A stretch of DNA of 64,000 bases from Tetracentron sinense (lineage: Eukaryota; Streptophyta; Magnoliopsida; Trochodendrales; Trochodendraceae), in assembly GCA_015143295.1 (NCBI GenBank), contig JABCRI010001062.1, forward strand, positions 124,001-188,000. Reading direction: 5' to 3'. Positions 32,953 to 44,836 of the stretch are shown piece by piece. Position numbers and translations under genes: made by a program. The notes beneath the pieces are model-generated. The model ran no database searches. It had not been told where the DNA came from and saw only the letters and a program-made list of their open reading frames with translations. Position 1 is the first letter of the stretch; each line of letters begins with the position of its first letter.

Positions 32953-35696
32953 TAGATCGGAGCTAATGTCGGCTAACTACAATCACACTATAGCACGTGT
33001 TGACTCAATCTGTAAAATAAAAAGAAGACATTAGCAATGATTTAAGAGATTTAATAAGTCCTAAATGAACATACGATTGACCAAACCACAAAAAATGAAC
33101 ATAAGATGAACAAAGTGTGACTGTCTGCTAGCCTATTAGTATAGCCAGTTTTAGGGTAGTCATCAGGTTGGAATTCACTTAAGAAAAATGCTTAAACAAT
33201 ATATGATCAAGATACGGTCTGATATAATGCTTAATCAAACTGATATATTTCACTGAAAGGACACATATGAAATAACCAAATGCTCTATGTTTCATTATTC
33301 AATCATTTTGCTTCTTTTCTTTATTCAATCATTTTACTTTTTCTTGTTACTGCATATGATCTCATTCGTACACGTCTTCTCTTCGCTTATCTTGTCGACT
33401 GATCATCTGATTGGGTCGACTTATTATCACGAAGATGTTGAGGAAAGTGGGGTGGGGGAGTTCATTTAGAACCTTGCATGAATGTCAATAATGGACTGTA
33501 TTTAGACCGAGTGATTAGTGTTGGGATTCTAACAAAATAAATTAGATAAAAATAAAATAATAAATCAAGAAAAGAAAACGTATCCGGTAGGACAATGATC
33601 GAGGCATGACAAACATTATTGAAATCAAATTTGTCCCATTCTAAACAGTGTCTTTGAATGCAAAGACTGTCAAGAAAATTGATTTGTAGGATACCAAGGG
33701 GATTCGAACTACTTTACAATCTAACCCAAACAAAGACCAACTATGAAAAATATTAAATAAAAAGAACTCTAAAGAAAGTGATAAAAAAAATTGTGAAGAA
33801 AGAAAAAAGTTATGCTTTTACATAGGAATTATCACACCCTTAATAAGGGATACAATTATGTGGACCTATAATAAATTTCAAAAGATAAAATTCATGAAAA
33901 TATAATGTTTTTCAAAAGGTGTGAAAATCATTTTACAAAACGACAACCCTAAAAATCCATCAGTTAGTTTTGCTAGTCAGATTTTCTCTTTACCACATGG
34001 GGTCTTGATTAGTTCTTGTCATCGATCTGACACTCTGCTACGCGGTGTCGCGATTTTAAAGTCATAAGATACCTTTATTATTTATAGAATTATTGGAACT
34101 AAAATAGGACCTAAGACAAGGACGTACATGATTTGACCCTAATGTTCTTCACAAAACTACATATTTTAATGGATAATTAGATAATTTATAAAAAAAAAAA
34201 TTTGTAAGGACGAAGATAATCAAGCAAGATAAATATGAATAAGGGAAAAGTGAGAAGTAATGATAAATATTGTAGGATACAGCTAAGGCATCAATCTATT
34301 TTCTGTTCACTCTGGATCTTCTACTGTTGTGTTTGACTATTTGTTAGGCTAAGACGTTTCCCAATAACTAAAGCTAACACAGCTAATGTAAATTTCTGAT
34401 CTTTCAAGAGAGTACGGCTAATGATTTCTTATAGAATTCAAGAGAGTACAACTTAACACCACCCTTTCATCTCATAATAGTTGTGTTCGTCCAAAATCAT
34501 TAGGTGGTTAGGTGGCAAAATCTAATGAATTATAGTAGAAATCTTTGTAGAGGCATGGACAAAAGATCCACACCGGCTAATGTACTTAGGTTCTTAGAAA
34601 AAAAATATATAAAATCAAACGTTATTAATTTTCTATAAACAACCGAAATTAACGGGACTTTCTTTTTTGGAAAATGTTATTACCGTTGATTTCTATTATG
34701 TAACGAAATTCTTATCCTCATTGATCACATCTCCCTTTTTAACACTTATTAATTGTGGTTAAGATTTATGGACTTTTAAGAGTTCATCTATTTAATCTTG
34801 GTTTTAAAAAAATATATATTAATTTCAAAATGGGTGATAGAATAAAATGAGAAGGAGTTTGATTACGTAGTAACATGCCCTAATGGATGACCCAACTCGA
34901 GCGTTTTTATTTACTTACCGAGAGTTTTTCAACACTTCGACCAATATGAAGTTGAGTCAAGGGTAATTATTTTGAGAGAAGCTTAAAAAGCATTACTACC
35001 GACATTTGGACTAGAAAACATGAACGCGAGATTGGGACATGCGGGTGGACTCACTCGCTTTTGCGACACTCCTATCCTTACCTGGATTATGCATGCTAGC
35101 CTCGCTGTGCCGCAAATGTCCATGTAATAAGACAAAATAATAATAAAAGCAATTTTGTCGTAATTTTGTTGTTTTAACCAAAAACAAAAAAAAGACAGTA
35201 AATGGAAACAGAAAACAAGTGGTCCAATGGTGACGTCATAAATAAATTAAGCGTTAATTACCGTTTGTTACCCCTTGACCAAATTATCACTGTTTGGGGC
35301 ATTATTTCAAAAGTTTTACCAAAGAAGGTGGTGTGTATTCCAATATTACCTTTGTATAATGAGAAAATATATCAAAAGTTACATTTTTAAATAATAAATA
35401 AATGAAAATATTTGAAACATTATTTCTGAATAGATTATTTGCCGTTAATAGTTTCTTTGATTGATCTTTACAAGCTCCTTTGAATAAACCATGATTTTTC
35501 ACCTTTAAAGTTTAAAATCTTACTTTCTTTACTTTTTCACCCTTTCAAAAATTATAACTTTATAGCCATAATCTATGGTTCTATAAATTTGCTCTATTTC
35601 ATTATTGTACATGCATTGATTAAAAGATTAAGAGTGCACTTTATATAATATATATTATATAATGTATATTAGATATAATTATATATGTTAAAAATA
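32953..35696. other. Intergenic, no gene recognised
   Basis: AT-rich host DNA without a long ORF, tRNA-like structure or clear inverted repeats. It may hold decayed elements that cannot be recognised here. Confidence 0.5.
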
Positions 35697-35925
35697 TTAG
35701 CGGGTTGCACACACGTGAGAGAGAGGGGAGGGGGAGAGAGTCTTAGAAGAGGGACCCTACTGAGGGGCATTTTGGAAAAAGAAAATTAAAAAATAGTTTT
35801 GGTATATAAATTAACTTGAGTGACATTTTGGGTAAATAAACTTGAGGGACATTTTAGAAATAAAAAATGAAATATGGGCAAACTTAAGGAGCAGTTCAGG
35901 TTAAAAAAAAATGAGTGACATTTTG
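35697..35925 (-). mobile_element. Truncated Helitron, 3' end
   Basis: The reverse complement ends CAACCCGCTAA followed by T, preceded by a CACGTGTGTG hairpin-like stretch and a CT-rich block. It is collinear with the 3' half of the Helitron at 25181-27851, including the AAAATGTCCCTCAAGTTT units. It is cut at 35926 by an LTR. Confidence 0.7.
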
Positions 35926-38021
35926 TGTAACGACTCCAAATTCCACCTTGACCATAATGGGATCTTGGGTCACCACATTCCTTAAACCTACTTAAATCTC
36001 ATCACATTCAAGACATACTAACACGAATCTCTAAAAATGAGAATAATAAATTTTGATATAAAACCAAACCTTTCTGCACAAGTCTAAGGTCAATATAGAC
36101 ATAACTTACTATAAACATAATAGTCTGATACCCAACTACAAAGTAATCAACTAAACATCAAAACCAACTGAAATAAACTATCATAAGGTATATTACAACT
36201 ATTCCAAACCAAAACAACTGTCTAGTAATAAGGGAAATGATTTAGCTTTCTTGCTCCCTCGAAAAAAGGATCACCTTCCTCCTCTACGCCGTAAACCTCC
36301 TCTATCCAAGGCTCATCAACTAACTCAGGCTTCACACCTACCAAGACAACAATCTAGCTAAGTACAAAAGCACTTGGTGTATTAAAATCCAACTAACATC
36401 ATAGTATCCCTGCACTTAGTTAGTACCATAATCAATAACTTAAAACATAATCAGAGTACGGAAGAACATGTGCGTATATGCATCATATCATCACCTAGAA
36501 TCGTGTACTTGTGAGAAGCTTAGACTTATGAAACGACATACTTATGAGATGCTTATGCTTATGAGACCACGTGCTTGTGAGATGCTTATGCCTATGAATA
36601 TTAGAGTTACTTATCAGTAATCATACAATTTCCTCATCGGGCTTATCAAAATCCTTGGCATATGCAATGCTTATGCTTATGAATCTTAGAGCTACTTAAC
36701 AATAATCATACACTCCCTTATTAGACTTACCATATCCCTCATCAGGCTTATCAGATTCTTCACCATCTTATGCAGTCCGACAAGGCATGTGCAATGCTTA
36801 TGCTTATGGTTCATGCGTGTGACTGGTGAGACTCTTAACTTAACTCACATGTGAGTTTGTGTATAACCGTCATAATTAACATTCAAATAGGTCATTCCTT
36901 AGATTCCAATGATCCGCTAAGAAACTGCTCCAAGTTACATCTCTCTAGTTAGAGAATTTTCAACATGAAAGTCTTTCCTCTAAGCTTTGGCATTCCCGAA
37001 TATCTATTACCGTACAACATAATGAGGGCATAATTTAACACAACAATCACATATATTACCTTATCATTATTCATAACATTTTTTCATACTAAAATACTCA
37101 TCCTCCATTTGCATACAATCCACATACATCCACGAATCCATCCAAATATATTCTCATCCTCCATTTCTTCCCTTCATAATATTAAACATCACACAATATT
37201 TCTAGAAACCACAATTCATACTCCCAAAGCCATCAACATGCACAATAAACTATAATCTATACTCCATAGTCTACAATCTTACCATAAACATGCTAATAAC
37301 TCATCATTTCTAGCTTAACAATCTTAAACACAAATAAATTCATAATAGAGCTGAGTTGGATGGTATATTGACATTTGAGATCGTTTCCTTCAATCCAAAA
37401 TGCTCCCAAGAAGGCTTGAGGTTGATTTTCAAGTTTTTCTTGCAATGACCAAGCAATTTCTTCATTCACAAGCAAGTCAACACTTAGAAACCCTAGGTTT
37501 CTCCTCTACTTTGCCAAATTAGTGTTTAAGAGATTCAGGGATCTCAAACCCCCGAAATAGAAGGCTATTTATAGACCTAGGGTGATGAAAAGCCCAAAAA
37601 ACCCTTTAAAGTATCGTAAAATGGGTTTTAAACCAAGTTCTGTGAAGGGCGGTCGCCGACCAGGAGGGGTGGTCGACCGATTGGGGTCGAAAAGCTATTG
37701 TCCCCCTTTTTTCATTTTTTATACAGTCGGTCGACCAGCTGTATGGTCGGTCGACCAGCTATGCTCAAAACCCACTGTTTGGTCCATTTCTATATAGTTG
37801 TTCTACTGGGGTGATGGTTAGTCAACTGGTTGTGCTGATTTTCTCATTTTTCTTGGTTCTCTTATTTTCTAAATTCCAATCTTACCATGGTTAATTGTTT
37901 TAAATCCTTTACATACCATAACATTACTTAACACATGAACACACACATAACCAAATCTATAAGACTAGAATGCCTTTGAAGAGCGGGGGTAATTACATGG
38001 AAAGAAAATCAGGTCTTTACA
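35926..38021 (-). mobile_element. 3' LTR of the truncated element
   Basis: It runs TGTAACGACTCC to TCAGGTCTTTACA, with a polypurine tract beyond its right end. GGTCGACC palindromes at 37671, 37729 and 37749 lie about 100-190 bp upstream of a minus-strand TATA box (CTATAAATAG, 37565-37574). Confidence 0.8.
37671..37756 (-). repeat. GGTCGACC palindrome cluster
   Basis: Three perfect 8 bp palindromes, two of them in the longer repeat gtcggtcgaccagct, sit upstream of the TATA box. Confidence 0.85.
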
Positions 38022-38036
38022 TCGCCCCCTCCTTAT
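38022..38036 (-). other. Polypurine tract
   Basis: The reverse complement reads ataaggagggggcga, directly before the TGTAAAGACC start of the LTR. Confidence 0.8.
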
Positions 38037-38199
38037 GAGAATTTCGTCCTCAAAATATATGTACCCTAGTCAAATAGGTGAGGGTAGTTTACTTGGACTT
38101 CATCCTCACACTCCCAAGTGGCTTCTCTACGAGAATGATGCTTCCATTGTAATAGCACCAGGGGAATGATCTTAATTTGTGCGCAAAACTTGCTCTTTT

Positions 38200-39100
38200 C
38201 CGGTCCAGGATTTGAGCTGGTTGCTCAACTAGAATCAAATCTTCCTAAATCTTTAACTGTTCCAAATCAATGACGTGCGAAGGGTCTAAAATATACTTCC
38301 TCAACATGGAGATGTGGAAGACATTATGCACACTTGCCATGTGAGGTGGCAAGGTGACCCGATAAGCAACTTCCTCGACTCGGGTGATGATCTCAAAAGG
38401 ACCCACATATCTCGGACTGAGCTTGCCTCGCTTGCCGAACCTCATTACACCCTTTGTAGGCAAGATCTTGACAAACACATAGTCTCCAAGTGCCCTGAAA
38501 GTCTAACATGCAAGCTCGTAGCATGTCCTCTATGATCTGGTTCACTCTCTCAGTTTGCCCATCTATTTGCGGATGAAATGTCGTACTGAAATTCAAACGG
38601 GAACCCATGGCCTCCTGAAAACTCTTCTAGAACATGGAAGTAAATCTCGAATCTTGGTCGGATACAATGCTAACTGGCGCTCTATACAAACGAACTATTT
38701 CCTTGATGTACAAATTTACAAGCCGGTTGCGATTGTACGTGATTTGATATGGAAGGAAATGAGCTTACTTGGTCAACCTGTCGACTATGACCCAAATAGT
38801 ATCAACGTTCTTCGATGTCCTTAACAAACCAATAAAAAAGTCCATAAAGATATTTTCCCACTTCCACTTGGGGATAAGAAGTGACTGAAGAAGCTCGACT
38901 AGTCTTCAGTGCTCGGCTTTGACCTACTGTCAAACCAAACACTTTGACACGTAGGTAACCACATACCTTTTCATATTCCTCCACCAAAAGTACCTCTTGA
39001 GGTTATGGTACATCTTAATACCTCCTCGATGAACAGTGCACTTGGACTTGTGTTCTTCGTCTAGAATCTCCATTTTTAATCCTCATTGACCGGAACATAA
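38200..39100 (-). pseudogene. pol: Integrase domain of pol, internally deleted
   Basis: A C-terminal piece (38478-38245) carries KRGKLSPRYVGPFEIITR and LPPHMASVHNVFH. An upstream piece (38608-38393) carries FHPQIDGQTERVN with the catalytic glutamate. A zinc-finger piece lies near 38980. The DNA joining LDFQGTW to the C-terminal domain is missing, so an internal deletion near 38495 adds to the frameshifts. Confidence 0.75.
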
Positions 39101-39349
39101 ATTCTATAATTGAAGGAGATCCCATCATTTCTCCAGGAGAAATCCTCAAACCCGTTACTAATCGACTTGTTCATAGCCGTGTGTAGTTCTTCATCCTCTC
39201 ACTGTAGGTCTTTAATCATGTCCAAGATGGTTGGCCTAACCATGATGTTAGCCACCAAGGCTCCAAATGCTCCAACACCGAAACCCATGTTAAGGTTAGA
39301 CACATATTCAAGTAACTTTCAATATTGGATCATTAGATGAACCAAGAAT

Positions 39350-39800
39350 CCCGTAGGTCTTTGGCTTAGCACATCTAACACCACATTTTCTTTTTCTGGT
39401 GGTATTGGATATAACAATCATAGTCCTTAAGGAATTCCATCCAACGGCGTTGCCTCAAATTCAGCTCTTTCTGTGAGAACAAATACTTTAGACTCTTGTG
39501 ATAGATGAATATTTAAACTGCTCACCATACAAGTAATGTCTCCAGATTTTCAGAGCGAAAACAACTGCTACCAATTCCAAATCATGGGTATGGTAATTCT
39601 TTTCATGGTCTTTTAATTTTCGGGAAGCATAAGTAATGACTTTTCCGTGTTGTATAAGAACATAACCTAACCCGATGAGTGAGGCATCACTGTACATCAC
39701 TAAACCTCCGCTACTCGATGGTACTATTAAGATGGGAGCAGTTGTGAGGCGCTTCATCAATTCCAGGAAGCTCTTTTCATACTTTTCATTCCACTCAAAT
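39350..39800 (-). pseudogene. pol: RNase H domain of pol
   Basis: The 39760-39488 stretch contains [16 protein letters not shown] and [21 protein letters not shown]. The FTDHKS-like end is degraded. It lies in the normal position between RT and integrase. Confidence 0.8.
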
Positions 39801-39811
39801 CTAGCATTCGT

Positions 39812-40544
39812 CTAAGTTAGATGAGTGAGTGGAGCTGCCAAGCTGGAAAATCTCTCAACAAACCTCCGATAATACCCAGTGAGGCCTAAGAAGCTTCGAA
39901 TTTCTGTGACACTCTTTGGTTTTCCCCAACCTTTCACTACTTCTATCTTGGAAGGATTCACATAAATACCCTCTCCTGACACCATGTGACCTATGAATGT
40001 AACTTTCTCAAGCCAAAACTCACATTCACATAATTTAGCGTACAACTGATGTTTCCTTAGCGTCTTCAGAGTAATTCGGAGATGCCTTTCATGATCTTTT
40101 TGTGTTTTGGAGTATACCAGAATATCATCTACAAATATGATCACAAAGTGATCTAGAGTTGGCCTGAATATTCGGTTTATCAAGTCTATGAAAGCCGCCC
40201 GTGCATTGGTTAAACCGAAAGACATGCCTAGAAATTCATAATGTAGGAATTTGGTTCTGAATTCAGACTTAGGAACATCTTCAGCCTTTATCTTCAACTG
40301 ATGATAACTGACCTTAAGTCGATCTTGGATAAATACTTAGCTCCTTATAACTAATCAAATCGATCCTTGGTAAAGGATATTTGTTCTTGATAGTGACCTT
40401 ATTCAATTGCCGATAGTCGATGCACATCCTCATTGAACTATCCTTCTTCTTTTCAAATAGACCTGGAGCTCCCCACGGTGATATACTTGGGCGAATAAAT
40501 CCAAGATTAAGCAACTCTTCAATCTGCTCCTTAAGCTCTTTCAA
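39812..40544 (-). pseudogene. pol: Reverse transcriptase domain of pol
   Basis: Two overlapping open stretches (40544-40314 and 40297-39812) carry [30 protein letters not shown], then SFGLTNARAAF, the catalytic [11 protein letters not shown] and [12 protein letters not shown] frameshift near 40305-40340 separates them, at the DLRSGYHQ region. Confidence 0.88.
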
Positions 40545-40623
40545 CTATGTTAGAGCCATCCTATATGACGCCTTAGAGATGAGTGCTATGTTTGGAGATA
40601 ACTCAATTATAAACTCGATCTCC

Positions 40624-40960
40624 CTATCCGGCGGCAAACTCGGCAAGTCCTTTGGAAAGACATCCATGAATTCCTTTACAATAGAGATATTTGGAGAATC
40701 TGGTACCTCTGAGGTAGCAAGACTTAGTGCTGCAAATCAAGCTAAATCTTTCTTCTTCAATCCATGGAAACGAAAAAGGAGACTTACCAATCAGCTTAAA
40801 GTTGACGACTTTCCCGAAACAATTGACATGCCCATAGTATGTGAAAAGCCAATCCATACCCAAGATAACATCAAAGTCTTAGAAATCAAGGATAATTAAA
40901 TTGGCTGGCATTTCTCGCTAGCTAATCCGGATCATACAAGTATGGTAGATCTTATCTGTG
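40624..40960 (-). pseudogene. pol: Protease C-terminal part and linker
   Basis: MGMDWLFTYYGHV matches the second conserved protease motif. The catalytic DTG half lies beyond the breakpoint at 40968 and is absent. A linker to RT follows with frameshifts. Confidence 0.7.
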
Positions 40961-41520
40961 ATGACTGATGTCGCCGCCTAAAATACCCCTTAGAAGTTTA
41001 GGAGACTTTAGCTCATGACTTGACTTGACTTATCAAACCATCCTAGACAATAACAAGGCATGCAAAAGAGGAAGCTAACAAAATTTTTATTTTTATATAA
41101 CATGATTGTATTCCAAGATTTTTATACAATAACATCCAAAAGTAAGAGTGGACATGTCCACTCATCAAAACATATACATGACACTCTCTCACTTCTCTAA
41201 ATAATAAGTCTTGTAAAGCCACCTGTTTAAATCATTTCCCTCATTGGGAATGCCATCTACTGGTTCCTCAATATACTCCTCTTTGACCCAGGGATCCGAC
41301 ACGTAAATGTCAAAGGGAGTACCTGCCGACATAAAATGTACGACTGAGCATGGAATACTCAGCATGTTCAAACTACTAGCTAATAGTGATATAATATACA
41401 TCATAGAATACTTGTAATTTAAAACATTACAACTAGCATGCATGTATAAATCCTAGTGTGAACACAATCTTAAAATCACATGTGCATGCTTGCTAATCAA
41501 ACTTTAAATCTTACTTATCT

Positions 41521-41804
41521 TTTTTTTAAAAGCCACTAACAGGGAGTAGGGGGCTTTTGCAGACCCCTACCTGTTTATTTCTAAAAAGGATAAGGGGGGG
41601 GGGGGGTGGACATAAACCTTACCCCTACAAAGACACAAAAAGGAAAGGGGGGGGGGGGGGGGGGGGGGGGACATAAAACCAAAACCCCTAAAAAATACAA
41701 CACAAAGGCAAGTGAAATTAAAAACCCCCAACCCTATACAAGAACCAAACACAAGGAGGAAAAAACAAAAGACACATTAAGACAACCTGATATTTCCTAT
41801 ACCC
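41521..41804 (-). mobile_element. Possible retroposed insert with poly-A end
   Basis: On the minus strand the segment ends in A8 (T8 at 41521). ACTTATCT and ACTTTATCT flank it at 41513-41520 and 41805-41813. It contains two poly-G runs and no LTR similarity. It could be a LINE 3' end or SINE, but no family was recognised. Confidence 0.35.
41594..41670 (+). repeat. Two poly-G runs (13 and 24 G)
   Basis: G13 at 41594-41606 and G24 at 41647-41670, each followed by the same ggacataaa sequence, so the block is a duplication with expanded G tracts. Confidence 0.8.
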
Positions 41805-42240
41805 ACTTTATCTAGGAAAAGAAGACCTCTAAGAAGAGGAGTACTATCCTGTCTAGAAAGGATAGAACCTGAAAGTTGAATTTTCGTGTTTTCAAAACAT
41901 TCTTTTCATTCTTAAAACATAGTTTTTGTCGTGTGAGAATAATGCTTATCTTGTTTGAATCGTAGTTGTCTTGTCTTGTCTTGCGTGAATCATGCTTGTC
42001 TTGCTTGAAGCTAGATTTTAGTGCCTTGAAAACGACTTGAAGCCGGGTATGTAAATACCCTTCATTGAAAGTACTTGAAACAACTTGAAGCCGGGTATGT
42101 AAATACCCTTTATTGAACATGCTTTCACTAACATCCTTGACAACCCAAAGTTTGTCATTATCATTCTTGTTTGTCTTTTCTTAAAGCCAGATATGACATA
42201 TCCTAGGTATGCCCTATCCTTGGCCAAATCATTCACTTTC

Positions 42241-42472
42241 TTCAACAACTCATGCTATGGATGTGGGAGCATCAACTCTATCCCTGTGGGCTTTTGAGGA
42301 GTGGGAGAAATTGTTGGAATTCTATGAAAGAGTCCCGGGAGCATCGGTAGTAGAGTTTTTATGAATTTTCTAAAAGCATAGATTCTATCGGGCAGCCCAA
42401 CCAATAGATGTCTAAACATAGCACCAAATCGAGGTTGAAATCAACATTTACGTTTAGCTTTATCATACGTAC
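42241..42472. other. Unassigned segment between two LTRs
   Basis: No similarity to the flanking LTRs and no ORF was recognised. It directly precedes a new LTR at 42473. Confidence 0.5.
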
Positions 42473-42529
42473 TGTAAGCACCCAATTTTTACACCTTGCC
42501 TTAACCATGGTTTTCCCCAGCCAAGTCCT

Positions 42530-42780
42530 AATCAAGCCCTAAACCCCAGGTAAAACCCTAGCATAACCCTAGGTAAACCCTGGTTAAACCCTAGACCTAA
42601 CCCTAGAACATACCCTATTCCTAGGTAAAACCCTAGCCTAACCCTAGGTAAACCCTGGTCAAACCCAAGCCCCAAACCCTGACCCCAGGTAAACCCTGGT
42701 CAAACCACGGTCAAACCCTAGTCTAAACCTAGGCCTAACCCTAGGTGAACCCTAGTCCAACTCCAGGGACCAAAAGCCTC
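42530..42780 (+). repeat. Degenerate telomere-like repeats within the LTR
   Basis: Many variants of AACCCTAG, AACCCTGG and CCCTAACCCTAGG occur over 250 bp. They look like drifted copies of the plant telomere unit (CCCTAAA). The inverted LTR has the same block at 52700-52930. Confidence 0.75.
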
Positions 42781-42880
42781 AAAGATCAAGCCCAGAACCT
42801 TCTGTGGGCCCAAACAGGGGCCCACAACCCTGGAAGAGCCATTGGTGTGGGGCCCATACCCTCATTTTTAAAAATTCCAG

Positions 42881-43009
42881 TAATGACGGTATAACATTAC
42901 CGTCATTACCATATTTAGGTCCTACTACAGTAGATCAGCTCAAGTGTGTGTGGGTGTGGCCATTTCTAGCAAAAAAACTAGAATGACGGTAGAACATCTA
43001 TCGCCATTA
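42881..43009 (+). repeat. CGGTA/TACCG hairpins upstream of the TATA box
   Basis: TAATGACGGTA (42881-42891) is mirrored perfectly by TACCGTCATTA (42898-42908). aatgacggtaga and tctatcgccatt (42982-43009) form a second, imperfect hairpin. Both are 115-240 bp before the TATA box. Confidence 0.85.
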
Positions 43010-43632
43010 TTGGGTTCTGCAGAATTCGCAGCTGGCACCCCCTCTGGCCATTCCTGCTCCACCACCTCAGTATCTAGCATGCTTAGGATTATCCCTAAAC
43101 TACCCCTAGGCCTTCCCAAGTCTATATAAACCCCTTCCTTCATGTGTTTAAACCATTCCAAAAAACCCATAGGTGAAACCTCTGCAAAACTACTGTGTAG
43201 CCCTAAATTACCAAGTCCAACCCATGTCCATCACCTTGTGTGATCCTCAGACTCCCCAGGAGCAGCACCAAGCCACCCCAGGCTTGCCTCCACCTACTGC
43301 CACCGTGCATAGTCATCCTCTGTCACTGTTGTAGCCCAACAACAGGGTAGCATCCCTACCCCTCTTTCTTTTTCTTTAGCTGGAATGCTGTAAGTCCCCT
43401 AATCCTACTCCAGGGGTCATTGCCTGTATTCGCATATCAAAACAAGGACGGGGGTTCCCCTACCTTCCTCATAGGTAGGGGAACCCCTTGAGGTTTCGAA
43501 TCATGGGTACATGACCCTTTTTTTTGTATAGCACTCCCCCTAGGGTTCTAGGGGTCCCTCAAGCCATGAGGGATCCCCTTGAAACTCACTGGTGTAGCCC
43601 CTATAGGAGAAAAATATTTTTCTGAAAAGTTC

Positions 43633-44066
43633 CAGGAATGGCGATAGAATAATTACCGCTATTCCTGACCTTTTATTTGTATCACTGTTACACCCCTTTG
43701 GGTGGGGCCCTGGTCCATTCCAGGGCCATGGTTAGGTCCCCCTGCCTCTTATCTTTCTATCTTGATCATTCCAAGGTCATCCTTTTTGTTTAACCATGGT
43801 TAACATGACCTGAAACTAAAACTGTCATAATGGCTGTAGATGGTCTATCGTCATTACAGTATACCGAGTGCAGGGGGTTTAGTCAACTATGGGACCCACC
43901 CTAGACCACCCATTGGGCTCACCAAAGGCCCAGGGCCTTCCTGACACTTCCCTCTGTCAACTCTATGGGTCCTTGACCCTGGGATTAACCCTTAACTCAA
44001 CCCACAGACCTTGCAAAAACCCTTGGAACTGCTTCTGTAATGGCGGTAATCTCTTTACTGCTATTA
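43633..44066 (+). repeat. Further CGGTA/TACCG-type hairpins downstream in the LTR
   Basis: Three more hairpins of the same design lie at 43633-43667, 43821-43860 and 44038-44066, with 11-17 bp arms and one to three mismatches. Confidence 0.75.
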
Positions 44067-44815
44067 TGGATTTCTATCTTTTGGGCTTTTGTACTGGGTT
44101 CAGACTAGGTAGGAGGCCATTGTAAACCCTGTCAAGCTCTCTGGGCCTACCCTGACCTGCCTGGACCTTTAACCAGGGTTAACCCAATCTTGGTTAACTC
44201 TTAACCCAATCCTGGTTAACTCTTAACCATGGTTAAACACCCTTAACCCTTTGTAAAAATCTGAAAAAATACCAAAAATATTATGAAATTGCTAAGTGTC
44301 CAAAATGTTCTGATTTAACCATTTTGACCATGGTTAGCAGTCCTAACCATGATTACTTTACCCATTTAACTCCGGTTAGCAATCCTAACCTCAGTTAAAT
44401 ATGTTTTTGGCCACCCTTGGTGCACACACACACACCCCCTAGCCTCGGCACGGGCTCATGTGGTAGAACTACGTTCGGTCTGATCTTACTCTCATGAGTG
44501 CGTACGTAACCTAACCCGGGTTCGACCCTAGTTAACTTTTATTTCTTAGATTAGTATTATCTTAAACACTTAGACATTTGAACAAATAACTTGATTTTAA
44601 TTGGCTTACACCTAGGAAGTAGGGAACCGTTGTAAAATGGAAGTCTCGAGGTGCTTAACACCCTCCCCAGACTTAATCGAACCTCTTACCTAGACCTCTA
44701 TCGCAGACTAAGACCTTATCCACTACCCGGAGACTTATCCCTTTTGAATTAATAGGTAGCGACTCTCAACATAAACGCCTGAGATATTTAGGGAGTGAAA
44801 TCCCGTGCTCACAGC

Positions 44816-44836
44816 TTTGACGACTCTGCTGGGGAA
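44816..44836 (+). other. Primer-binding site, tRNA-Arg-like (Tat/Ogre type)
   Basis: tgacgactctgctgggga follows the LTR by a few bases. It resembles the PBS recalled for Tat/Ogre elements, assigned there to tRNA-Arg. The tRNA match was not computed. Confidence 0.65.

Larger units (their letters stand above)
35926..40968 (-). mobile_element. Truncated Tekay-like Ty3/gypsy element
   Basis: A 3' LTR (35926-38021), a polypurine tract and decayed integrase, RNase H, RT and protease follow from left to right, all on the minus strand. The element is cut within protease at 40968 by another LTR. Gag, PBS and the 5' LTR are not seen. Pol resembles that of the 8694 element but is more decayed; the LTR belongs to a different family. 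Confidence 0.85.
40969..42240 (-). mobile_element. Truncated LTR, Tekay-like, interrupting the protease
   Basis: It begins TGTCGCCGCCTAAAATACCCC, like the LTR at 2905. It shares ggacatgtccac, the cctgccgacataaaa stretch and gagcatggaatactcagc, and ends in a repeat resembling the minisatellite of the 185-2786 LTR in inverse. No PBS lies on its left, so it is a solo or broken copy. Its right end is lost. Confidence 0.7.
42473..44813 (+). mobile_element. 5' LTR of a Tat/Ogre-like Ty3/gypsy element
   Basis: It begins TGTAAGCACCCAATTTTTAC and ends CCCGTGCTCACA, with a PBS 4 bp on. An inverted relative lies at 51082-52980. TATATAAA at 43123 is the likely TATA box. It has a degenerate telomere-like block (42530-42780) and at least five CGGTA/TACCG hairpins. 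The left flank is cgtac; its partner LTR is not in the window. Confidence 0.85.

Noticed and set aside
40420..40899. 159-codon plus-strand frame
   Set aside because: Shadow of the minus-strand protease/RT region of the truncated element.
42530..42780. Interstitial telomere array
   Set aside because: Units are too degenerate, and the same block sits at the same place in a second LTR, so it belongs to the LTR.
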